Shown: piece by piece, positions 33,088 to 41,403 of the stretch | Layout of the letters: every line of letters starts with the position of its first letter | Numbering within the stretch: the first letter of the stretch is position 1 | Source: CAYGZL01 sp964354345 | Lineage (GTDB): Bacteria; Chloroflexota; Anaerolineae; Anaerolineales; UBA4823 | Length of the DNA stretch: 64,000 nt | Assembly: GCA_964354345.1 (NCBI GenBank) | Contig: CAYGZL010000106.1 | Location: forward strand, 1-64,000 | Reading direction: 5' to 3' | Made by a program: the position numbers and the translations under genes | Notes under the pieces: model-generated | Told to the model about the DNA's origin: nothing | The model's input: only the letters and a program-made list of their open reading frames with translations | The model's database searches: none

Positions 33088-34062
33088 TTACAACCCGAGC
33101 ATAAACCTGAAGATGATATCATCCTGTCCCGGTAGATTTTCATGACCAAAGTCCGGATAGATGACCATTTTCTTCGGGGCGGTAATTTTATTATATACCG
33201 CGAACTGGCTGGAGGGTGGACAGATTGTATCCATCAGGCCAATCGCCCACAACACCTCCGCCCGGATGCGCGACGCCAGAAATTGGATATCGATATACCC
33301 CAGCGTTTCAAAGATGCTTTGCTCCTGCTCGTGGCGTGGATCGAAATGACGGAAGTATTCCGTTAATTCCGCATAAGCGTCTTTGGCCTGATCCATATCC
33401 CAGACGCGCTTGTAGTCGCTCAGGAAGGGGAAGACTGGAGCGGCACGTTTTACGCGGGGTTCAAGCGCCACACAGGCAACGGTCAGGGCACCGCCCTGGC
33501 TGCCACCGGTCACGCCGACCCGTCCTGGATCAACCTCGGGCATTTCCATGACAATTTTAGCTAATTGTGCAGTATCCAGGTAAATTTGCCGGAAGAGCAG
33601 TTTTTCGGGCTGACCCTCCAAGGCGTCTTCCAGGCCGCGGATGATATGACCATGCTGGGTATTGCCATGGACAGGTCCAGGATCCTCGGACAATCCACCC
33701 TGACCGCGGCAATCCAGCGCTGCAACCGTAAAACCCTGCGCTACGTAGCCAAGCTTGTCAGACCAGTCGCCTGAATCTCCAGTGTAGCCATGAAACATCA
33801 GAACTGCGGGATGCGGTGCGGGGGCGTTTTTCGGTCGGAGTAGCTTGGCATGCAGACGCGCCCCGCCGACTCCGTTGAAATAAAGATGGAAACACTCAGC
33901 GTTCAGCGCCTGGAATTCGGCAGGCGTTAATGTTACCTGTGAATCAAGCTGACCCATCTCTAATAGACTGCGATCCCAAAAAGAATCGAAATCTGCTGGG
34001 CGGGGATTGAGGCCCTGGTAGGTTTGTAATTCATCGAGACCAAAATCAAATGTGAGTGGCAT
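33088..34062 (-). CDS. Acetyl xylan esterase / cephalosporin-C deacetylase family (AXE1)
   Basis: Serine esterase of carbohydrate esterase family 7 type, removing acetyl groups from acetylated sugars and xylo-oligosaccharides. The nucleophile Ser 188 is in TGGSQGG; Asp in GLMDTICPPS and His in PDFGHENLPG complete the triad. DCRGQGGLSEDP is also a family block. Length 324 without a signal peptide suggests cytoplasmic deacetylation of imported fragments. It is the only esterase in the block. Confidence 0.93.
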   Translation of the reverse strand: MPLTFDFGLDELQTYQGLNPRPADFDSFWDRSLLEMGQLDSQVTLTPAEFQALNAECFHLYFNGVGGARLHAKLLRPKNAPAPHPAVLMFHGYTGDSGDWSDKLGYVAQGFTVAALDCRGQGGLSEDPGPVHGNTQHGHIIRGLEDALEGQPEKLLFRQIYLDTAQLAKIVMEMPEVDPGRVGVTGGSQGGALTVACVALEPRVKRAAPVFPFLSDYKRVWDMDQAKDAYAELTEYFRHFDPRHEQEQSIFETLGYIDIQFLASRIRAEVLWAIGLMDTICPPSSQFAVYNKITAPKKMVIYPDFGHENLPGQDDIIFRFMLGL

Positions 34063-34100
34063 ATTTACCTCTGTGATGGTTTGGTTTTTCTACTATTAAA

Positions 34101-34451
34101 TTACCATTGGATATACCAAAAAATGAAACAGGCGAAGGGTAAAACGAACAGTAGGCCAAAGACAGCCGCCAAAATAAGCTGGTTTTTAATGCCTCCTTCT
34201 CTGGGTATCCTACCGCCAATGATTCCACCCGCGATGGCCGGCAAGGCTACCGCGAGTAGGATTACTACCAAGACTCTTAAATGAAAAGGTCCACTTCTCA
34301 TGGCTTCTTCTGCTTCTATAGGGATAACTTCTTGCCAGATATAATTAAAACCTACGGTTGCGAATAGACCAGCGACCAATCCTGTAAAGGCATTTAGTAA
34401 GTCGTATCGTAGTTTTAGGAAGGTATTTTGTAAAAAGGCTCGTATTCTCAT
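34101..34451 (-). CDS. Small membrane protein of unknown function
   Basis: I do not recognise this 116-residue protein. It has three likely membrane helices: about 20-42 (FTGLVAGLFATVGFNYIW), 59-82 (LVVILLAVALPAIAGGIIGG) and 91-113 (LAAVFGLLFVLPFACFIFWY). The N-terminus is basic. A Shine-Dalgarno-like AAGGGTG lies upstream. It sits alone between the radical SAM gene and the esterase, with 86 bases on one side, and its codon use looks like real coding sequence rather than a shadow. It could be an accessory to either neighbour. Confidence 0.7.
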   Translation of the reverse strand: MRIRAFLQNTFLKLRYDLLNAFTGLVAGLFATVGFNYIWQEVIPIEAEEAMRSGPFHLRVLVVILLAVALPAIAGGIIGGRIPREGGIKNQLILAAVFGLLFVLPFACFIFWYIQW

Positions 34452-34537
34452 ACGCTTTTCACCCTTTCTATATTGTGATCATTCGTTTTATTGTATGGGT
34501 GGAGAATCTCGCCAAAGGAAGGTATATCCAGATTTGA

Positions 34538-36100
34538 CTACCAGCTTGGTGGGATAGGCCACCAGTTCGCTTCTTTTCCTACTCGCAACTCATCCCAGGC
34601 ATCTGCCATACGCCCCAAAGAGCGGGTATCCAGGTCTTTTAGTCGAAAACCGCGGTTCAACTCACTGCGCGCTCCTGGATTAGCGAGTTGCGTAGCCCGG
34701 CAGTAGTTATAGAAATCCATAAAACTGGTCATGCTGGACACGATCCCGAATTTATCTGGAGACTGGTTCATTGGTGAGAAGGGATCGATGGTGTGAACTG
34801 AATTAAGGATTCGTAGAGAGGATGAGGGATAGAACTCGTAAATTTCACGTGCCAGGTTCAATGTTTCCTGAAAGGTTTCGTTGTTCTCTCCCGGCAGGTT
34901 CAGTGAAAAATAGACCAGCAGGTAAAGATTATTTCGGCTAAGGTATTCTAATGTATCAAAAAGTGCGTCATTTGAAAATTGTTTACCATTCAATCGCCGT
35001 ACTTTTTCATTGCCTGAAAGTGGACTCAGGACGACACAGGAATGAGACATGTCCACACTCCGCGTAAATTCATCAATAAACGCGGGCTCAGGGAGTTGGA
35101 AAAACTCATTATAAATACTGATCTTTACGCCGCTGTTTCTCAACTGTAAGAAAAACTCCCTCCAATAATCTGCGTCTAATTCAGCCAGGTCGTAAGACAT
35201 GGAGGCCTGGATAACGCCCGAGTGAGCAAGCTTCTTGAGGTCAGCCACCAGTTTATGTGGGGAGCGCGTTACTAGTCCGGTACGACCAGCGAGTCTTTCA
35301 TGGGCGTCCTTGTTACCGCCACAATAAGAACAATGATACCGGCAACCTCGAGCGGAGGTCAGCCAGCGTCCTTTGAAGGGATTGGTATGTAAGGCGTCGA
35401 GCGCTTGATCGGCATCCAGAACCACGTATTCGCTGACATAATATTCCAGATAGTGATCCATGAAATCAATATCAACGAAATTTAGCGCATCTAACTCCTG
35501 CGTTGTTGCGGTATAGCTCAAGGGATTCTCTACAATACCAGCTTCACTCCGGTAGGAGAGGTTCGGAATATCACCCAACGCCAGCAGGGCACTAGAACGG
35601 CTGCCTGCTTTTAACAGACGTTGCACCAGCTCAAGTAATGGTTTCTCCCCGTCTCCTCGGACGATGAAATCGATCTCCGGGAAGCGCTCCAGGATTTCTC
35701 TGGAAAATCCGGAAGCCGTCAGACCACCCAGCACGATCCAGGCCCAGGGTATGACCTGTTTACACAACTGGGCAATTTTAACCGCTCCGTAGCTGTGCTC
35801 ATACCAATGTAAATCGATCAGGACAACACGCACTCCCTGGCGCGAACTCAACCAGTTCCGCAGGCTGAAGTTTTTATCCAGTTGTCTTTCCTGAGCATAG
35901 TTCACTCCACGCACAGGGATGCCATTCTCGCGTAAGACATTCACCAATCCCGCTACTCCCACCGGCAAAAGCGCGTAAGGGCGCCCCATATTCGGCTCCA
36001 TACTGAAATCGACGCCTTGCTTGGCAGGATGGATGTAGATTACCGGAGTTTCTCCCCGGGGAAACTTAGCCGCTGGAGGCTGTTCGTATTTGAGGTTCAT
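34538..36100 (-). CDS. Cobalamin-binding radical SAM protein
   Basis: The N-terminal half (about 20-165) has the Rossmann-like fold of a cobalamin-binding domain, with WIVLGGLTASGF and FIVRGDGEKPL as typical blocks. The radical SAM domain follows, with the 4Fe-4S cysteines at 253, 257 and 260 (ARGCRYHCSYCGG). Length 520. Such proteins are usually methyltransferases or rearrangement enzymes acting on unreactive carbons; it may belong to TIGR04190 or a near relative, but I cannot confirm that. It begins 12 bases after the SDR gene, with no clear Shine-Dalgarno, so translation may be coupled. Its place in a glycan cluster is unusual. Confidence 0.88.
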   Translation of the reverse strand: MNLKYEQPPAAKFPRGETPVIYIHPAKQGVDFSMEPNMGRPYALLPVGVAGLVNVLRENGIPVRGVNYAQERQLDKNFSLRNWLSSRQGVRVVLIDLHWYEHSYGAVKIAQLCKQVIPWAWIVLGGLTASGFSREILERFPEIDFIVRGDGEKPLLELVQRLLKAGSRSSALLALGDIPNLSYRSEAGIVENPLSYTATTQELDALNFVDIDFMDHYLEYYVSEYVVLDADQALDALHTNPFKGRWLTSARGCRYHCSYCGGNKDAHERLAGRTGLVTRSPHKLVADLKKLAHSGVIQASMSYDLAELDADYWREFFLQLRNSGVKISIYNEFFQLPEPAFIDEFTRSVDMSHSCVVLSPLSGNEKVRRLNGKQFSNDALFDTLEYLSRNNLYLLVYFSLNLPGENNETFQETLNLAREIYEFYPSSSLRILNSVHTIDPFSPMNQSPDKFGIVSSMTSFMDFYNYCRATQLANPGARSELNRGFRLKDLDTRSLGRMADAWDELRVGKEANWWPIPPSW

Positions 36101-36112
36101 TAACCGGTTATT

Positions 36113-36937
36113 CTACTCTTTCCGGGTGGAGAACATTTCCCATTTCCGCGGATCATAACGGACGAGGTTAATGCCGTAAGCGCCATCAATGTAAATCGTG
36201 GTGCCGGTGATGTAAGATGCCAGATCCGAAGCCAGGAAAACGACCGTATTGGCAACCTCATCCACCTCGCCAACCCGCTTGAGGGGAACCCAATCCGTGA
36301 AATAATTCTTCCAGGACTCATCGGTATGGTATCCCTCGCGGTGCGAGTCGATGGCTCCCGGAGAAACACCAACGACGCGGATGCCAAGCTCGCCCCACTC
36401 CAACGCAAGTTCTTTGGTTAGCATGGTGAGACCGGCCTTGGAGGAATTGTAATGAGCTGCGCCCATGCGGGGCACAATATCGTGCATCGACGAATTATTG
36501 ATTACCACTCCGCCGGTTCCTTGTGCGCGCGCCATGGCGGCAAAAGTCCGCGCACACATAAATGAGCCGCGTAAATTGACTCCATGGACGCGGTCCCATT
36601 CACTCATAGGCATTTCTATGGCGCCATACATTGACTCAGTCCCGGCATTGTTGACCAGGATATCCAGGCCGCCCAACACTTCACTGGCCTGTTGGAACAA
36701 GCGAGATACATCTTCTTCCTTGCTGATATCTGCTTCAATGGCGAAAGCACTTCCCTCACCATATTGTTGATTTAGGCTTTCGATCAGAATATTGGCGGCT
36801 TCGGGATGAACGATATAATTAACCACGACGCGTGCCCCGGCAGCTGCCAGGCGAGTAACGATGGCTGCGCCGATCCCGGTGTTGCCTCCTGTCACCAGGG
36901 CACGCTTACCATTGAGGTTTATTTCGACTGTTTGCAT
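36113..36937 (-). CDS. SDR-family oxidoreductase
   Basis: Classical short-chain dehydrogenase. The cofactor loop is TGGNTGIG (16-23), NNAG follows, and the catalytic tetrad is visible with Ser in INNSSMHD and YNSSK as YxxxK. Length 274 is slightly longer than usual because of a C-terminal extension. It is like glucose 1-dehydrogenase or 3-oxoacyl reductase-type proteins; a sugar or polyol alcohol is the likely substrate here. It is the first gene of the 16-gene minus-strand block, with AGGAG upstream and a good promoter at 36987-37015. Confidence 0.9.
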   Translation of the reverse strand: MQTVEINLNGKRALVTGGNTGIGAAIVTRLAAAGARVVVNYIVHPEAANILIESLNQQYGEGSAFAIEADISKEEDVSRLFQQASEVLGGLDILVNNAGTESMYGAIEMPMSEWDRVHGVNLRGSFMCARTFAAMARAQGTGGVVINNSSMHDIVPRMGAAHYNSSKAGLTMLTKELALEWGELGIRVVGVSPGAIDSHREGYHTDESWKNYFTDWVPLKRVGEVDEVANTVVFLASDLASYITGTTIYIDGAYGINLVRYDPRKWEMFSTRKE

Positions 36938-36979
36938 TTTTATTCTCCTTTGATATCAGTCTACCAAATAACCATGCCA

Positions 36980-37015
36980 ACGATTAATTATATCGTAACG
37001 ACTCAGGCAGGTAAA
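36980..37015 (-). promoter_or_regulatory. Promoter and inverted-repeat operator for the minus-strand glycan block
   Basis: Minus strand: TTTACC (37015-37010), 17 bases, TATAAT (36992-36987). The inverted repeat ACGAT-N7-ATCGT (36980-36996) covers the -10 box exactly, where a repressor would block RNA polymerase. Leader to the SDR ATG is about 43 bases. Confidence 0.6.
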
Positions 37016-37162
37016 GTAAACCGAGTTTGAAGAATAGAGGAAAGAACGACTTACCAGACAAAGCCAGATAAGCGGTATCCATGTCAAGCATGTGTTGGCT
37101 CTTGGGATGAAGCCTACCTGCTCAAGGTTGTATCTGACCGAAATATAATTACTTTATTCTCC

Positions 37163-37192
37163 TTGTAAAACTAATGATATATGATATATAAT
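37163..37192 (+). promoter_or_regulatory. Promoter for the ABC importer operon
   Basis: TTGTAA (37163-37168), an 18-base spacer and a perfect TATAAT (37187-37192) within a strongly AT-rich stretch. The next gene begins at 37493, so the leader would be about 295 bases; a promoter nearer the gene is possible but I saw none. Confidence 0.5.
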
Positions 37193-37492
37193 AGTCAATG
37201 TTTGGATGGATAGTTTTCGGTAATCCGAGCACTCTTGTTCGAGACGGATAAGACTTTGTTAACATGAAAAGCCCGGAAAAACACTTGTTTTTACACCCAA
37301 TCGAAAATCAGCTTTGTAATGGTGTTGGATGACTCTACCCATGGGTTGTCCGACTAATATTTTGAAATCCAAAAATTGGCCTTCAGGTCAGGAGGGGAGG
37401 ATCCTAAAAAATTTTCACTCACAACCCTATTCATCCACTACCCACTCACTATATCCCAATGAGAATCACAAACTAGATTAGGAGATAGAGAA

Positions 37493-39325
37493 ATGTCCGA
37501 TAAAATTTCCCGTAGAGAGTTTTTGCGAATTTCAGCTGTAACTGCGGCCGGCGCTTTATTAGCCGCTTGTGGGACTACCGCCCCGGCCACCGAGGTTCCC
37601 AAGGTTACCGCGCCTCCCCAGGCCACTGCTACCACGGCGCCACCGAAACTGAAAGAAGTCCCTCGCAATCGCACGATTAACCTGGCTTGGAGTATTAGCT
37701 CCCCTATTGGCGTGACCAACGCCTTAGCCGCCCCGGGGTACACCCACCAGGAAGGCAACTCATTACTGAGTGAAGGCTTGGCGTACTATATGATCTACGC
37801 CAGTAAGACAACCCCCTGGATTGCCGAGAGCATGACTTATACCAAGCCAGACTTCACGGAGTTGACCATTAAGCTCCGCAAGGAAGCCATGTGGAGTGAT
37901 GGAACGCCGTTGACCTCGAAGGATGTAGCGTTTACCTTCAACCAGCAGATGACCAATGAGAAAGCGAACTACCACGCCCAGTTCTTGGCGTTCGTGCAGG
38001 AGTTCAAGGCGACGGATGCACAGACCGTGGTGGTAACCTTCAAGCAGCCCTCCCCGCGTTTCGCGTTCGAGGTGCTGACATGCAAGTTCGATACCGGTAT
38101 GGGGGGCGTGATCGTTCCCGAGCACGTGTTGAGCAAGGTGCCGGATGTCAATGCCCATGCGGGCGGTTTGGATATGCCCCACTCAGGTCCCTATACCTTA
38201 GTCGTCTGGGATCAGAATCAGAAGATCTTTGACCTGCGCGAAGATTGGTGGGCGATCAAAGCAGGCATCGCCCAGGTTCCGGACGCCAAGCGCGTCGTCA
38301 TGACCAACCTCGGCGGTCAGGTCGGCCAGAACATGGACGTAGTCGCCCAGCGCGTGGTGAACAACGAGTATGACATGACGCTCGACATGCGCAGCGCGGT
38401 TATCGGCAACATCCTCAAGCAGAATCCCAAGGTGACCACCCATACCGGCGATAAATCTCCGTATGGGTATCTGGACTGGTGGCCGAACTCCTTGTGGAGC
38501 AACTCCCTGATTGCGCCTTACAGTGATCCAAACGTGCGTAAGGCCATGAGCCTGGCAATTGACCGGGATAAGATTGACACGATGCTCTACGAGGGTGCAA
38601 AGGTATCGTCCATCTACCCGTTCCCGCTCTACCCCAACCTGGTAAAGTTCACCGAACTCCCGGACGTGCAGGCGTTGATCGCGAAGTATGAACCGCGCAA
38701 GTTCGATCTCGCCAAGAGTGCGGAGCTCATGACCGGCGTAGGCTTCACCAAGAACGCCGACGGGCTGTGGGAGAAAGACGGTGCGACCGTTAATTGCACC
38801 ATCAACGGCTTTGAGGGCATTCACTCCGACATCATCCCCATCCTGGTGGAGATGTTGAAAACGGCGGGTTTCGACGCCAGCATTAACTTCGGCACCGACG
38901 CCTACCAGAATATGATTGACGGCAAGCCTGGTCTGTACATGTACGGTCATGGCGCCAGCCTGGTCGATCCGTATGCCGCCTTCGAGCTGTACAACGGCAA
39001 ATTCAGCGCGCCAATCAACACCACGTCTGGCAGTAACCACTTGTCGCGCACCAATATCCCGGAATTCACCGCGCTCAACGATGCGATGGCACCGCTGGCT
39101 TCGGACGATCCGGAATTCACAAAACTGGCTATAGGATGTATGGAGATTTACTGGCGGGATACACTTGATATCCCGGTTATCCAGTGGCTGCACCGTATCC
39201 CCTACAACCTGACCTACTGGACAAACTATCCAACTGAGGCCAATCCGAGCATCGGTTGTAACGGCGCCTTCTGGCACCACACCGGTATGCTCGTTCTCAC
39301 CACCATGAAAGCGGCTCAGGCATAA
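37493..39325 (+). CDS. ABC importer solute-binding lipoprotein, family 5
   Basis: Extracellular ligand-binding component (SBP_bac_5 type, peptides, nickel or oligosaccharides). The signal is Tat-like (SRREFLRIS, 6-14) and ends with a lipobox LLAAC at Cys 26, followed by a Pro-Thr linker. The domain has the expected SDGTPLTSKDVAFTFNQ and IDRDKIDTML blocks. Length 610. A Shine-Dalgarno AGGAG supports the start. Divergence from a glycan-degradation block suggests an oligosaccharide ligand, as for several family 5 proteins of cellulolytic and xylanolytic bacteria; peptides cannot be excluded. A strong hairpin follows the gene. Confidence 0.93.
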   Translation: MSDKISRREFLRISAVTAAGALLAACGTTAPATEVPKVTAPPQATATTAPPKLKEVPRNRTINLAWSISSPIGVTNALAAPGYTHQEGNSLLSEGLAYYMIYASKTTPWIAESMTYTKPDFTELTIKLRKEAMWSDGTPLTSKDVAFTFNQQMTNEKANYHAQFLAFVQEFKATDAQTVVVTFKQPSPRFAFEVLTCKFDTGMGGVIVPEHVLSKVPDVNAHAGGLDMPHSGPYTLVVWDQNQKIFDLREDWWAIKAGIAQVPDAKRVVMTNLGGQVGQNMDVVAQRVVNNEYDMTLDMRSAVIGNILKQNPKVTTHTGDKSPYGYLDWWPNSLWSNSLIAPYSDPNVRKAMSLAIDRDKIDTMLYEGAKVSSIYPFPLYPNLVKFTELPDVQALIAKYEPRKFDLAKSAELMTGVGFTKNADGLWEKDGATVNCTINGFEGIHSDIIPILVEMLKTAGFDASINFGTDAYQNMIDGKPGLYMYGHGASLVDPYAAFELYNGKFSAPINTTSGSNHLSRTNIPEFTALNDAMAPLASDDPEFTKLAIGCMEIYWRDTLDIPVIQWLHRIPYNLTYWTNYPTEANPSIGCNGAFWHHTGMLVLTTMKAAQA

Positions 39326-39336
39326 ATTTATCTATG

Positions 39337-39374
39337 AATCGTTGCGTGGTACGTTGGCGTGCCACGCAACGATT
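39337..39374 (+). other. Intercistronic stem-loop after the binding-protein gene
   Basis: A perfect 13-base-pair stem (39337-39349 with 39362-39374) closes a loop of about 12 bases. No T-run follows, so it does not look like a terminator. Such structures after a binding-protein gene typically protect its mRNA from 3'-5' decay, raising it above the permease genes. Confidence 0.75.
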
Positions 39375-39442
39375 ACTCAGATCTCCAGTCCTGAGGATAT
39401 CTACAATATGTTACCTGTTTCCAAGAAGGAGGATGAGCGATC

Positions 39443-40444
39443 ATGAGTGTTAAAAAAATCGTCTCACGCCTTTTATTCCTCGTCCTGGTGATCTGGGCTG
39501 CTTCCACGATCACCTTCTTCGTCCCGAGGATTTCGTCTAAAAATCCCGTCCGCGAACGCTTCAACCAACTGGCCATGTCCGGCGGCTTCAATCCGACCGA
39601 CATGGAAGTCATAATCGCTTCTTATAACGCCAAGTTCGGGTTGGACAAGCCGTTGTATCAGCAATACTTTGACTACATCTCGGGCATAGCCAGGCTCGAT
39701 CTGGGCGTATCGTTTAACAAGTATCCCAGGACGGTGATGCAATTAGTTATGGATTCTCTGCCCTGGACGATCGCGTTGCTGCTGGTCACGACAGTCCTGT
39801 CTTTTGTCATCGGCAACCTGCTCGGCGCGGTAGCTGCCTGGCCCCGCTCGCCAAAATGGCTGCGCATGATTGCCACGCCGTTCGTGCTGCTGATGGGAGT
39901 GCCTCCGGTGATCATGGCAGTGTTGCTCTTGTTCTTCGTCGCCTTTCGATTAAAATTCTTACCACTGGGTAGTGCTTACTCCACCGGCGTGATCCCTGAC
40001 TGGTCATCAGCGGAATTCATCTGGGATGTGATTAAACACCAGATCCTGCCCGCGCTGGCGCTCATTCTGGGTACCGTGGGAGGCTGGGTGCTGTCCATGC
40101 GCGGCATGGGGGTAACCATCCAGGGAGAGGATTACGTCCTCTTCGCCGAACATAAAGGCCTGGGCGGCTATGCGATATTCAAGGACTACTACCTGCGCAA
40201 TGCCCTGCTCCCACAGGTGACCGGTTTGGCGCTGGCACTGGGCACCGTGGTCACATCAGCCATTGTCGTTGAGAGCATGTTTGGTCTGCCTGGTCTCGGT
40301 ACTGTGTTAAACCAGGCCATCCGAGCGAACGATTTCTTGGTTATTTACGGCGTTGTATTATTCATCACCATCGCCGTGGCTTCGCTGATGGTTTTGGTAG
40401 AATTATTCTATCCGTTGCTGGACCCTCGCATTCGCCAGGAGTAA
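39443..40444 (+). CDS. ABC importer permease (DppB/OppB type)
   Basis: First inner-membrane subunit of the family 5 importer. An N-terminal helix precedes about five more helices (LLVTTVLSFVIGNLLGAV, FVLLMGVPPVIMAVLLLFF and others). The ATPase-coupling loop is at YLRNALLPQVTGLALALG. Length 333. AAGGAGG lies 9 bases before the ATG. The short segment GLPGLGTVLNQAI near the end is characteristic of the DppB subfamily. Encoded 117 bases after the binding-protein gene. Confidence 0.93.
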   Translation: MSVKKIVSRLLFLVLVIWAASTITFFVPRISSKNPVRERFNQLAMSGGFNPTDMEVIIASYNAKFGLDKPLYQQYFDYISGIARLDLGVSFNKYPRTVMQLVMDSLPWTIALLLVTTVLSFVIGNLLGAVAAWPRSPKWLRMIATPFVLLMGVPPVIMAVLLLFFVAFRLKFLPLGSAYSTGVIPDWSSAEFIWDVIKHQILPALALILGTVGGWVLSMRGMGVTIQGEDYVLFAEHKGLGGYAIFKDYYLRNALLPQVTGLALALGTVVTSAIVVESMFGLPGLGTVLNQAIRANDFLVIYGVVLFITIAVASLMVLVELFYPLLDPRIRQE

Positions 40445-40452
40445 AGAGGTCG

Positions 40453-41352
40453 ATGACCACCCTCGCCATTTCCCAACCTGAAGTCATTCAGCCTGGTAGG
40501 CTTACACTATTGTTCCGTTATCTACGCCGGAATAAGAGCCTGGCAATCGGCCTGTTCTTAGTGCTTCTACTAACCGCCTTCACCGTGTATGGCATGTTAA
40601 CGATTGATAAGGCCAGGGCCTATCCCCTGACCGTCCCAGCGAAAGAACCCCCCAGCGCGCAATTCCCGCTTGGCACCGACTTTTTCGGGCGGGATTTGTA
40701 TGCCGCCATGGTAGTCGGCCTGTGGCAGACGGCGCTCATCGGCGTCCTGGCCGGAGGCATAGGCACGCTGATCGGCGTGGTGCTGGGTTTCACCTCGGCT
40801 TACTTTGGTGGACCCATTGATAGCCTCATCAAAGGTGTTTGCCAGATTCTGACACCCATCCCCCCCTTCTTGATCCAGGTCATCCTTGCCGGCTCGCTCG
40901 ATAAACGCATTGTCACGGTATATACCATGGCTTTTATTGTCGTGCTCCTATCGTGGATGGGACCGACCCTTGTGATCCGCTCGCAGGTACTCTCAATGAA
41001 GGAACGGCAGTTTGTCTCTGTGGCTAAACTATCCGGCATGGGCGATCTGGGGATTATCTTTATCGAGATCATGCCCAACCTGCTACCTTTTATCGCGGCA
41101 TCATTTGTAGGGTCGGTGTTCGCTGCTGTATTTGCCTCGTTTTACCTGGCAGTGATCGGCCTGGGTCCCCTGCGTGAACCGTTGCTTGGCAACACCATCT
41201 GGTCAGCGCAAACCCAGGGTGCCTTCTTCAACGGCTGGTGGTGGTGGCCTATCATGCCAGCCGTGGCGATGATTATCATCCTCGGCTCACTCGCTCTCAT
41301 CAACATGGGCCTCGACGAGTTAGCCAACCCGCGTGTCCGCCGGACAGAATAA
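40453..41352 (+). CDS. ABC importer permease (DppC/OppC type)
   Basis: Second permease, paired with the preceding DppB-type subunit. The N-terminal oligopeptide-permease segment and an early helix (LAIGLFLVLLLTAFTVYGML) are followed by the PLGTDFFGRDLY block typical of DppC, then five helices and a coupling loop around SMKERQFVSVAKLSGM. Length 299. The gene begins 8 bases after its partner, consistent with equal expression. Confidence 0.93.
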   Translation: MTTLAISQPEVIQPGRLTLLFRYLRRNKSLAIGLFLVLLLTAFTVYGMLTIDKARAYPLTVPAKEPPSAQFPLGTDFFGRDLYAAMVVGLWQTALIGVLAGGIGTLIGVVLGFTSAYFGGPIDSLIKGVCQILTPIPPFLIQVILAGSLDKRIVTVYTMAFIVVLLSWMGPTLVIRSQVLSMKERQFVSVAKLSGMGDLGIIFIEIMPNLLPFIAASFVGSVFAAVFASFYLAVIGLGPLREPLLGNTIWSAQTQGAFFNGWWWWPIMPAVAMIIILGSLALINMGLDELANPRVRRTE

Positions 41353-41355
41353 GAT

Positions 41356-41394
41356 CTCACCCCCGACCCCTCTTTATGGTATGGAGAGGGTGGA
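41356..41394 (+). repeat. Candidate degenerate copy of a C/G-rich interspersed repeat
   Basis: The segment CTCACCCCCGACCCCTCT, then a short spacer and GGAGAGGGTGGAG, is an imperfect inverted repeat between the permease and ATPase genes. It resembles an abundant intergenic element in some Chloroflexota genomes. I know the motif only by resemblance and cannot count copies here. Confidence 0.4.
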
Positions 41395-41403
41395 GAATCA
41401 AGC

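Larger units (their letters stand above)
36938..37492 (+). other. 555-base divergent intergenic region, regulatory
   Basis: No convincing coding sequence. It holds a minus promoter with an inverted repeat (36980-37015), a plus promoter (37163-37192), an AT-rich stretch around 37150-37200, a perfect palindrome ACCCATGGGT (37337-37346) nested in a longer hairpin with G-T pairs (37324-37333 with 37345-37354) followed by TAATATTTT, and the Shine-Dalgarno of the importer near 37480. The plus transcript would have a leader of nearly 300 bases. Confidence 0.6.

Noticed and set aside
38198..39280. A 360-residue antisense reading frame inside the binding-protein gene
   Set aside because: It mirrors the strong third-position GC bias of the sense gene, which has complete family motifs; no ribosome binding site or homology is apparent.
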